64,000 bases of DNA from Apostichopus japonicus (Eukaryota; Echinodermata; Holothuroidea; Aspidochirotida; Stichopodidae): the NCBI RefSeq assembly GCF_037975245.1, contig NC_092561.1, positions 13,637,001 through 13,701,000 on the forward strand, in the 5' to 3' direction. Under the pieces are notes generated by a model, which saw only the letters and a program-made list of their open reading frames with translations, was not told where the DNA came from and made no database searches. This document shows positions 38,455-48,034 of this stretch, piece after piece. Within the stretch, counting starts at the first letter, position 1. Each line of letters opens with the position of its first letter. The translations under genes were made by a program, and so were the position numbers.

Positions 38455-38638
38455 AAAAAGTCGCCCAGGAAAGAACCTGGGCACGAAAACCAGACTACCG
38501 AACGACTGATCCGCTCTCAACCCCAGTCCCCTTGCATGGGGACTGTGACTGTGTGATCATCGCCAGGTGTGCATCACCATTCCCCTCGAAAGGGAACAGA
38601 TACTGCACATGATCTTAGCCAAAAGGCCAAGAAGCAAT
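38455..38638 (-). ncRNA. U2-snRNA-headed structured RNA or SINE, best copy (A)
   Basis: The minus strand starts at 38638 with ATTGCTTCTTGGCCTTTTGG, then CTAAGATCATGTGCAGTATC and TGTTC. This is the first 45 or so bases of U2 snRNA with about four changes. After that the sequence departs from U2: no Sm site and none of the U2 3' stem loops. Instead there are three clean hairpins: TTCCCTTTCGAGGGGAA, GTCCCCATGCAAGGGGAC and CCCAGGTTCTTTCCTGGG. It ends in TTTTT, a possible Pol III stop. At 184 nt it is about the size of U2. Two more diverged copies in the window point to a dispersed family; snRNA-headed SINEs (SINEU) are known in other animals. Whether it is transcribed is not known. Confidence 0.6.
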
Positions 38639-39926
38639 CTGGACCTGTAGGAGCACAGAACATCATTAGCCAGAAGCAAGGCAACAGACGGATTATTAAA
38701 AATGCAGAGGAAAGTGTTAGGAGCTGTTACTTGTAAAGTTAAAACATTGCTTCAAGTGATTGTACTGTCACAAGGGATATCTTGTTTGCGGACAGAGATG
38801 CAGATGTAATCATTATTGTTACGAATCAGCAGATGTCTCGAAACTAAATGGACCCAACCACATTAGGAATGGGTGGTGAGAAAGAAAATAACTAATGTTT
38901 GGCTCAGAGAATAAGGTTTGGCTTGATCACGACAGAGTATAGTGCAGTCGGTGAGTGGAACCCTGTCGATAGATCCTGGATTCAAACTCATACATAACAG
39001 TACACTGAATAGAGATTAACATTGCAAGCATGTTTCTATCAATAGACTTTGTATTTCAGTTCATATCAAATTAGTAATGTATATACATTCTTAAAACATT
39101 GTTGTATTTGTTACAACAGGGAATGAACAGGACAACTGAAAAAATGGACTACAACTTAATACACTAACTTGAGTACCGATGTCACTGAGGTGTTGGGACC
39201 CTGTCAAGAAAATGTAATCTATGAGGGACAGGTTTCTTGCAAGTTTACACTTAACAAGCAACTCATTAATAAAATTCCAGTCAAAATCTTATTTTCTGCT
39301 TTTCTTTTTTTTTTGCAAATATCACTAGATTATTATTTGTTGCAAACTTGTCTATCTGAGTCACTGAATAAGGGTGGGGGGGGGGGGATTCCACCAAAAC
39401 AATCAAAATAAGGTTTCTTGTGTTTTGACTAGACTGCAAGAAATGCATGTCTGTTTGTATCGCTTGATTCATATTATATATTTAACTTGTGTTGAAAAAA
39501 GGTTAAGGCTCCTGGAATAAAGATGGCGCTATATGTAAACAGACAGTATCTTTGTGAACACCAACTAGCTTTTGGAAATATATTCCATTCCAAAGTGAAG
39601 TTTTGATTCACATGTACTGTAAGCCCCATTTTAGTTTTAATCCTGACAAATGAAAATAAGTCACTTGCAGCTTACTATTTTCCTGAAACAAAATACATAT
39701 TTAACAGTGACTTAGAAATAAGTTATTTGAAATACTGCAACAAAGAAGTAAATAGCTTTCAGTTCTGGAATTGGATATCTGAAGAAACCTGGCAGGAGGT
39801 TGCTAAGGTGATTGCATGATTTTTTCCAAGTATGACATCACAATGTATTGTGCGATGCAGTTATCCAAGTAATATAATATCTCAGTAATATAAAGGGTTT
39901 CTCTGTAATTGCTCTGTATCCTCTCC

Positions 39927-39999
39927 TCAGGCTGTGTTCATCCACTGTTGGATGTAGCCCTCTTCATGATTTTTCCAAGTTTCTCTGTCCATTGCAAGT
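39927..39999 (-). pseudogene. C-terminal end of RTE-like LINE ORF, beyond the insertion
   Basis: Minus strand: RLAMDRETWKNHEEGYIQQW followed by MNTA and stop TGA, typical of the end of RTE-like endonuclease-RT ORFs. It continues exactly the frame that ends at 45145 on the other side of the 5.1-kb element. Confidence 0.8.
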
Positions 40000-40019
40000 C
40001 TATAGTCCGGGAGCCCAGA

Positions 40020-41475
40020 AGGTTTATTCAGCTGAAGAGGTACAAAAGGTTTGGTGGCCTGATTGTGTTGGTAGGTGACCAAGCATCAATAAAATGTGTT
40101 GCTGCCGGGGCACACCCTGCATGGTAGGTGAGGGGGTCACAAAATAGGGGGGCAAAATATGCTTTTATTTAGCTGAAGAGGTACAAGCACAAAAGTTGCT
40201 GGATCTTATTCCCAGGAGGGTACCTTGAATCATGGTGGCAATGACAGCAATATCTGACTGCATGGGGCCCCAGACAGTAGCCCAAAAGAGGCCCGCCCAT
40301 ATGGTATTATTCAGCTGAAAAGGTACAAGGGTGAATTCTTTTGCATTTGAACTGTTACACATTGTGGTGTACTAAAACACTAATGACAGTAACTTTGTCC
40401 TGCATAGGGGCCCAAACAGTAGCCCTAAGAACGGGCCATGCGGTACAACCAGCTGTTGGCTAATTTATCTAGCTGAAAAGGTACACGAACAAAACTTGTT
40501 GGATACTGCTCCCAGCAAGACTAATTTCATTGCTGTAGCAAAAACAGCAATATCTGACTGCATGGGGCCCCAGACAGTAGCCCAAATGGGGCCCGCCCAT
40601 GTGGTATTATTCAGCTGAAAAGGTACAAGGGTGAATTCTTTTGCATTTGAACTATTACATATTGTGGTGTACTAAAACACTAATGACAGTAAATTTGTCA
40701 TGCATAGGGGCCCAAACAGTAGCCCTAAGAATGGGCCATGCGGTACAACCAGCTGTTGGCTAATTTATCTAGCTGAAAAGGTACATGAACAAAACTTGTT
40801 GGATACTGCTCCCAGCAAGACTAATTTCATTGCTGTAGCAGCAACAGCAATATCTGACTGCATGGGGCCCCAGACAGTTGCCCAAAAGAGGCCCGCCCAT
40901 ATGGTATTATTCAGCTGAAAAGGTACAAGGGTGAATTCTTCTGCATTTGAACTATTACACATTGTGGTGTACTAAAACACTAATGACAGTAACTTTGTCC
41001 TGCATAGGGGCCCAAACAGTAGCCCTAAGAATGGGCCATGCGGTACATCCAGCTGTTGGCTAATTTATCTAGCTGAAAAGGTACATGAACAAAACTTGTT
41101 GGATACTGCTCCCAGCGAGACTAATTACATTGCTGTAGCAACAACAGCAATATATGACTGCATGGGGCCCCAGACAGTTGCCCAAAAGAGGCCCGCCCAT
41201 ATGGTATTATTCAGCTGGACAGGTACAAGGGTAGATCCTTTTGCATTTAAACTATTGCACATTGGGGTATACTAAAATACTAATGACAGTTACTTTTCCT
41301 GCATATATGCCCTCACAGTAACCCTAGATAAGATAGGCCCTGCAGCCCAACCAGCTTTTAACTAATATCCCTACCTGAATAGGTACATAAACAAAACGTG
41401 TTGGATACCGCTTCGAACAGGACTAAATCTATTGCTGCAGTATTGACAGCATATCTGCCTGCATGGGGCAAGACG
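40020..41475 (+). repeat. Left-arm array of about 300-bp dimeric units
   Basis: Marker TGACTGCATGGGGCCCCAGA recurs at about 40255, 40555, 40855 and 41155. The motif AGCTGAA(A/G)AGGTAC recurs at 40030, 40171, 40313, 40471, 40613, 40771, 40913 and 41071, with decayed forms near 41213 and 41370. Spacing alternates about 142 and 158, so each 300-bp unit is a dimer. Frames of about 65 codons run through each unit but are repeat shadows. Confidence 0.9.
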
Positions 41476-41518
41476 GCGGATAACAATTAAATCATCAAAT
41501 CATGGTCTTGTCCCCAAA

Positions 41519-42301
41519 ATGCCAGCCTCATCGATGATCACTCTGGACTTCGGTTCAGGAAACAAGAGACGATTCATAAACGTAACCAACATTTCACGTG
41601 AGCTTGAAAGAAAGCAAACAGGTTTGAGTGAAGCTCTCATTAGTTTTCATGCTCTGACTGGTTGTGACTACAACTCTGCGTTCTACCAGAAAGGCAAGTC
41701 TGTACCCTTCAGTTATCTAGAGAAAGACCCTGATTACGTTGAGGCACTGAAGTCCTTATGCACCAATGCTGTCGATAAACCTGCAGTGACTGCATTTGTT
41801 TGCAGGATCTATGGATTCAAGGCATTGGACGACATCAATGAAGCCAGGCACCAGTCTTTCACCAGGATGACTAAAAGAAAACAGCAAGCGGTACACGTAA
41901 AGAAGATCAATTGCTCATCTTTACCACCATGTGAGAAGGTACGGTATCAACACGTATTACGGGCAAACTTCGTTGCTACGATGTGGAGCCATGCACATAC
42001 CAAACAACCAACCAAAGACCTGCACCCACTGAATTATGGATGGATCGCCAATGATGATGGACTGTATGTGCCCCATTGGTATGAAGGAGAAGCTCTACCC
42101 GATACATTGTCCAGTGAAGACTCGGAGCCAGTACATGAGCGTGAAGAAATGACTCTGGCTTTGGATGCTGTCGTTGATCCAAGAGATAACTATGCAGAAA
42201 ATATGAGAAAATACGATATGGACGTAGCAGATGTTGATGATGAGTTGGATGATCAGCCATGGAGTGATGACAGTGAGAGTGAATGTGAGGATGAGGATTA
42301 G
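41519..42301 (+). CDS. Element-borne ORF, C-terminal part of a marine-animal TE-linked protein family
   Basis: 260 codons, stop TAG. The frame stays open a little upstream (to RRRITIK at about 41469) without another ATG, right where the left arm ends. Recognisable stretches are LISFHALTGCDYNSAFYQKG, LPPCEKVRYQHVLRANF, LHPLNYGWIANDDGLYVPHW and an acidic end. From memory, these blocks (AFTGCD, LPPC with RANY, GHGW) occur in order in a family of uncharacterised proteins, often repeated near transposons in corals, sea urchins and fish. The N-terminal half of that family, with a DTDV-type acidic motif, is missing here. So this is a captured fragment or a last exon cut by the arm. Function unknown. 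It is intact for 260 codons, in contrast to the decayed LINEs around it. Confidence 0.65.
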   Translation: MPASSMITLDFGSGNKRRFINVTNISRELERKQTGLSEALISFHALTGCDYNSAFYQKGKSVPFSYLEKDPDYVEALKSLCTNAVDKPAVTAFVCRIYGFKALDDINEARHQSFTRMTKRKQQAVHVKKINCSSLPPCEKVRYQHVLRANFVATMWSHAHTKQPTKDLHPLNYGWIANDDGLYVPHWYEGEALPDTLSSEDSEPVHEREEMTLALDAVVDPRDNYAENMRKYDMDVADVDDELDDQPWSDDSESECEDED

Positions 42302-43389
42302 GTATGACCCTTGATGAGAACGCAAACAATTACTTGTGCCATTTCTATGTCGTAAATAATCATTATATTGTGACATACATCAACACAATAGAACGGGCAG
42401 AAAGGTAATATTCTCTATTGACAGGAACTTATGGATTTCATAGTTATTATGTAATAAAACCCATCTGTTTGCAGTGGTTAAAACAAACTTCCACCACACC
42501 CTGGAGCAACATTTCATCTGCTTGACATGTACAAAACCTGTTACCCAGAACCTATGAGGCTGTTGAAGATTGATGTAGTTTTGATATTTGGCCTTTTCTT
42601 GGTTGACCCTAACATGTAACATTAGTGTATTACTCGCTAAATCAAGTGCTGTATTTTCCATGTACTGCTGTGACAATGGACAATAATAATGTCAGCAGCT
42701 TACATTTCAGAAAATTCCACTGACTTACAGTACTTTTTACTTGTCTGTACATTCCTAACTTTTGTACCTAGCTATGGGAATCTAGTAACACTCTTTCGTT
42801 ATAATTCTGTGTGCTAAACTTTATGTTATCAATGTTGCCTAAGATATACAAAATGGTGTCCAATTGACTGTTTACGGTACATTACCCTAGTGTACATGTA
42901 TTATGGATGTTACTATATGTTATCATTTTAACCAAAACTGTAAATATGTTATTTCAGCAAGTGATGATGTTAACATGCCTTCATATGATTATCACTGATA
43001 AATCATTACGATCAATGATTGAGCAATTTGAATCAAAGTATATCAGTTCAATGCTACAACGATGGAGACCAACTTTGAGTTAATTAGGGCCAGTACAATG
43101 TTTTAGGTCATTCTGAAAGATACAATTCTGGCTACACAAAGTATTTTAAATTACATTTAAAAAGTGCACCTATCATAGCGTTCAGGTATGGTGGTATTCA
43201 CAGTTTTGAATTGCCTCGCAATCCAATTATAAGGTACGTTACACTGGATTTCTAACGAAGAAGACAAATAACGTTGTTAACCAGGTCCAATAAATCATAA
43301 ATCTCTTGCAATTATATCATTTCTGTTTTCTCTCACTGCTCGTCCAATCGTGGCAAGAGACAATAAACATGAAAGGAGGGGCTATGTTG
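42302..43389. other. Non-coding interior of the inverted-repeat element
   Basis: AT-rich, no supportable gene. It could be a 3' UTR of the element ORF; an AATAAA occurs at about 43289-43294 in CCAATAAATC. Confidence 0.4.
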
Positions 43390-45125
43390 GGCTATATTGT
43401 CTGGGCCCCAGTGCAGAACGAAGTTGGTGTCATTGGTAGATCTACTTAGGTAAACCTAAATGTATCAGCATCAATGCTGAAAGATTCATCCTTGTACTAC
43501 TTTGACAGAATAACACCATACGGGCCTGTTTGGGCCACTATGAAGGACAAAGTTACTGTCATTAGCATTATAGTATACCCCGATGTGTAATAGTTCAAAT
43601 GCAAAAGGATCTACCCTTGTACCTTTTCAGCTGAATAATACCATGTGGGCTGGGCCCTTTTGGGCCACTGTCTGGGGCCCCATGCAGGCAGATATTGCTG
43701 TTGTTGCTACAGCAATGTAATTAGTCTTGCTGGGAGCAGTATCCAACAAGTTTTGTTCATGTACCTGTCCAGCTAGATAAATTAGCCAACAGCTGGTTGT
43801 ACCGCATGGCCCATACTTAGGGTTACTGTTTAAGCCCCTATGCAGGATAAAGTTACTGTCATTAGTGTTTTAGTATACCCCAATGTGTAATAGTTCAAAT
43901 GCAAAAGGATCTACCCTTGTACCTTTTCAGCTGAATAATACCACATGGGCGGGCCTCTTTTGGGCCACTGTCTGGGGCCCCGTGCAGTCAGATATTGCTG
44001 TTGTTGCTACAGCAATGTAATTAGTCTCGCTGGGAGCAGTATCCAACAAGTTTTGTTCATGTACCTTTTCAGCTAGATAAATTAGCCAACAGCTGGTTGT
44101 ACCGCATGGCCCATTCTTAGGGCTACTGTTTGGGCCCCTATGCAGGACAAAGTTACTGTCATTAGTGTTTTAGTATACCTCAATGTTTAATAGTTCAAAT
44201 GCAAAAGGATCTACCCTTGTACCCTTTCAGCTGAATAATACCACATGGGCGGGCCCCTTTTGGGCTACTGTCTGGGGCCCCATGCAGTCAGATATTGCTG
44301 TTGTTGCTACAGCAATGAAATTAGTCTTGCTGGGAGCAGTATCCAACAAGTTTTGTTCATGTACCTTTCAGCTAGATAAATTAGCCAACAGCTGGTTGTA
44401 CCGCATGGCCCATTCTTAGGGCTACTGTTTGGGCCTTTATGCAGGACAAAGTTACTGTCATTAGTGTTTTAGTATACCTCAATGTTTAATAGTTCAAATG
44501 CAAAAGGATCTACCCTTGTACCCTTTCAGCTGAATAATACCACATGGGCGGGCCCCTTTTGGGCTACTGTCTGGGGCCCCATGCAGTCAGATATTGCTGT
44601 TGTTGCTACAGCAATGAAATTAGTCTTGCTGGGAGCAGTACCCAACAAGTTTTGTTCATGTACCTTTTCAGCTAGATAAATTAGCCAACAGCTGGTTGTA
44701 CCGCATGGCCCATTCTTAGGGCTACTGTTTGGGCCCCTATGCAGGACAAAGTTACTGTCATTAGTGTTTTAGTACACCACAATGTGTAATAGTTCAAATG
44801 CAAAAGAATTCACCCTTGTACCTTTTCAGCTGAATAATACCATATGGGCGGGCCTCTTTTGGGCTACTGTCTGGGGCCCCATGCAGTCAGATATTGCTGT
44901 CATTGCCACCATGATGCAAGGTACCCTCCTGGGAATAAGATCCAGCAACTTTTGTGCTTGTACCTCTTCAGCTAAATAAAAGCATATTTTGCCCCCCTAT
45001 TTTGTGACCCCCTCACCTACCATGCAGGGTGTGCCCCGGCAGCAACACATTTTATTGATGCTTGGTCACCTACCAACACAATCAGGCCACCAAACCTTTT
45101 GTACCTCTTCAGCTGAATAAACCTT
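43390..45125 (-). repeat. Right-arm array of about 300-bp dimeric units (inverted)
   Basis: Inverted counterpart of the left array. GGGGCCC(C/A)-type markers with GCAGTCAGATATTGCTG occur at about 43677, 43978, 44278, 44578 and 44878. Neighbouring units 44160-44460 and 44460-44760 are almost identical, so the array has grown or been homogenised recently. The innermost unit is the most diverged. Confidence 0.9.
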
Positions 45126-45144
45126 CTGGGCTCCCGGACTACTA

Positions 45145-46750
45145 GTCCATGTGATGCCTATGTATGTTGTTATGTCATCCCGCCATCTACGTTTCTGTCT
45201 GCCTCTGCCTCTCTTTCTGTATCTGGGTTGCCATTCTGTCAATCTTTTGGCCCATCTATTGTCCCCCCTTCTCATCAGATGTCCTGCTTATCTCCATTTT
45301 GCTTCCTTAATCTTAAGAATGATGTCTTTTACTTGTGTTTGTTTCCTGATTTTTAGCTCATACCAGCATGCTGGTGTGAGCTACAGTGCGGCGTCTATCA
45401 CTCTATCCGTCAACAATTGGTAAAACCGCTCCCACTCGCACATTGTTTGATGGAATTTCATGAAACTTGGACACAAGGACCATTGGGTATAGGGCCATCA
45501 GAGATGGTCCGAAATTTGGGGTCAAAGGTCACCTGTGGGCCGTAATGGGCCATTTTGTGGATATACGCAAAATGCTTCTTCTCCTACAGATTCCATGGTA
45601 CAATGTTGAGGGTTTGTCACGATAGTACTATGGAAGTTTTACCTTCAGGGTGTTCATGAATTTGAGATCAAAGATCAACTAGGGGTCTTTTGTGGCCGGG
45701 GCCGTGGCCCTATATTTTCAAATTGCTCCTGTTCGTACAGTGTATGGCCAGTTATAATGAAACTTGGTCACAACGTTCCTCGGGATGACAGTTACGAGGG
45801 GTGTTCGGAAAATTGAGGTCAAACGTCATTTAGGGGTCATCGGGGGTCATTCTTTGTAATATTTTCAAATATCTCAATCTCCTCAAGATTTTGATGGATC
45901 ATATTCAAAGTTGAACTGATGATTGTTGGATTGTGTATGAATAAGGTGATGCCTAATAATTTTTGGTCAAAAGTTAATTAATTACAATTAATCCCCATTG
46001 TTTAAAAAAATCTGATCCTTCACCTTTTGCCAAAGCTCCTTTAATTTGTCTCCCAGTCTCTGCAGTGTTTGTTTACATTTGTGGTTAAGCTCTGCAGAGG
46101 CTGTTAGTGGAATTAAAGCAGGACTGGGAGTTGTTATTAACTGTTGAACTGGAAGCATGAGAGCCCTATAGCCAATCAGCACTTGCCGATTCTTAGAAGT
46201 CTTTGAGCCTGAGGTATGTAGGCAGCCAGCCAAAATTTTGGCAAGGAGTGCTTCAGGTCTGCTCAGGTAGAGGGGAGAAAGTTTAATAGGGTAGGTCAGT
46301 GGTATTGTTTGAGAGAGTGGGTAAAATAGGATTTAAAGGGGGAAAATAGGAATTTCAGCCAGTGGTGTGGCCAGGATTCTGCTAACGGAGGGGGGGGGGG
46401 TTATCCCTCATGGGCCCAAAATTGGTGGAATCTGAAAAATGGCCTGAAATTTGGTGGGCCATAAAGTTTTGTGGGCCCTACATTTTTAAGCTCGCAAAGG
46501 TATGAGCTTCTGCACCAATGGTGCTCTAGTTGAGTTCTTGACTTTGTCCCATATTGTAATGTTGAGCATTCTTCTCTCCATCGCTCGTTGGGCAACTAAG
46601 AGTTTCTGCTCAAGCTGCTTGGTTGTGGTCCATGTTTCAGCACCATAGGCCATTGTTGGAATGACACATTGGTTGTACATTCTCCTTCTTATGCACATTG
46701 GTAATTTGGGGTCGCACAGAATATCCTTGTATTGCTCTGTATAATACATT
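45145..46750 (-). mobile_element. RTE-like LINE, C-terminal ORF fragments, interrupted twice
   Basis: Minus strand: 46749 to about 46525 encodes RRRMYNQCVIPTMAYGAETW and QRAMERRMLNITIWDKVKN. After an insertion the frame resumes at about 45350 with IRKQTQVKDIILRIKEAKWR, a stop in place of the expected aromatic residue, then AGHLMRRGDNRWAKRLTEW and RWRDDITTYIGITWT up to 45145. It continues on the far side of the 5.1-kb element at 39999. These are standard C-terminal landmarks of RTE-like LINE ORFs. Stop codon and insertions make it dead. Confidence 0.85.
45354..46520. mobile_element. Unclassified insertion inside the RTE-like LINE
   Basis: The LINE frame is broken here by about 1.17 kb. The ends show AGCTCATACC on the left and GGTATGAGCT on the right, with nearby small palindromes ACCAGCATGCTGGT and GCACCAATGGTGC. 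The interior has repeated phrases such as GGGGTCAAAGGTCACC and AATTGAGGTCAAACGTCA and no ORF. Near 46365, CAGTGGTGTGGCCAGGATT resembles the end of a hAT MITE, so more than one element may be nested. Confidence 0.5.
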
Positions 46751-46759
46751 CTAAAGTCT

Positions 46760-48030
46760 GGGAAGTTAACCTACGGTTAGTTTGAAAACACATATTTACT
46801 TCCAAAGTATGTATCATCCAAAGTATGTATCATCCAAAGTATGTATTATCTTTCGCAGTTTGTATTTCATATTCATTAAATTTCCAAATAAATATAAATA
46901 TAAATATACTTTAAGTTAGTCTTTTTAAACAAAGTGTAGGGAATAATCTATACAATATTCTATTGGGAAAATGTTATCTCAATACTTAAAAAGGTTAATA
47001 TTTAACATAAAAATGTCATTAATTCGGTTTAAACCATGGTGACACGCAAACAAATCTTTTATAATTTGAATGAAATTCTTACTGTAACATCAGGTACAAA
47101 AATATTTCTATACAAACCAATTCTACCCGAAGGAGAAAAAGTTGTTAATATTACCAATTTTATCCAGTTCCAAGTATCATCTAGAGCTATAAAACGAATT
47201 GAAGAAATGTAAAAACGATAAATACTGCACACAAGGGTCTGTGATGTCATCCTATACTTGATCAAGCCTTCAGTGTAGTGCATGAAGGAATGCTGAAATG
47301 ATAAATGGAATCTAATTTTCTTCGTAGCCAATATTAGCCGTTATGGAGAGTTGGCCATCACAGGCATCTCTATTAGTATTAAATAGTCTAATCATGATGG
47401 TTGGGTTCCATTTTCATGTAACTTAATAATTTCTACAATTATGTACAAAAATAATATTAAAATGAAAAATCCCCTTACATCTATCTCTTTGTGTTCACCA
47501 TGAACCTGTCTGTATTCTGTGCATTTTTTTGTCCCTTCTGTTACTGTTACTTGTCATTTAGCCTTTGAAGAAAATCCTGCGTCGTTGAACGTCAGGCCAA
47601 CTTACTTTTACACAAAAATAATATTATTCATAAAACTTCCTTTCTAAAACTCCAACTTTCAAACTCTGCTATAATGTTATAAAGTATCTCAATTTTAGAT
47701 TTAATTGGAGAGAAGATTTATGTAAAAACATATGATTTTGGATTTTCATCTGTCCCTCACTGTACAATGCATATTCCATTCTTTGTACCAAAATTTCAGC
47801 AATAGACCAAATTGATAAGAATTAATATAAAATGAATACAAGATTCGAGCAGCTGAAGTTGATATCAAGCATCATTTTAGATTTAAAACAACAAATATTA
47901 ACTTTACAACACTGTTTGGTTTAATTTTTCCACTTTACATGAGTGAGAAACAGCGTAGAGTCGTAGCCTTACATAGAGTCCATTATCGTTTCCTTATAAA
48001 TGTTATTGGGAACACATTCCAAGGTGTTGT
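46760..48030. other. Intergenic, no gene recognised
   Basis: AT-rich sequence, possibly including the 3' UTR of the NADAR gene at its right edge. A short triple repeat of TCCAAAGTATGTAT lies at about 46801-46850. Confidence 0.4.
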
Positions 48031-48034
48031 TGAA

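Larger units (their letters stand above)
40003..45141. mobile_element. 5.14-kb element with giant subrepeat-built inverted arms
   Basis: The ends are inverted (TAGTCCGGGAGCCCAGAAGG on the left, its complement on the right) and flanked by CTA on both sides (40000-40002 and 45142-45144). The arms run about 40003-41475 and about 43390-45141. Each arm is an array of units of about 300 bp (four on the left, five on the right). Internal sequence of about 1.9 kb holds one ORF (41519-42301). The outermost 160 bases of each arm are unit-free and nearly identical. Structure recalls foldback-type DNA transposons, where tandem subrepeats in long inverted arms are known. A 3-bp duplication is used by several superfamilies, so class is open. 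No transposase is visible, so it is probably non-autonomous. Confidence 0.85.

Noticed and set aside
38455-38638. Genuine U2 snRNA gene
   Set aside because: Only the first 45 or so bases are U2. The Sm site and the 3' loops are absent and the branch-pairing segment is altered.
41976-42376. Minus-strand frames of 93-117 codons opposite the element ORF
   Set aside because: Shadows of the 260-codon ORF, whose protein matches a family in the forward frame.
40165-44979. Recurring 65-78-codon frames with similar protein sequence in each 300-bp unit
   Set aside because: They repeat because the DNA unit repeats. Left-arm and right-arm versions lie on opposite strands with stops at unit ends. No protein character beyond this.
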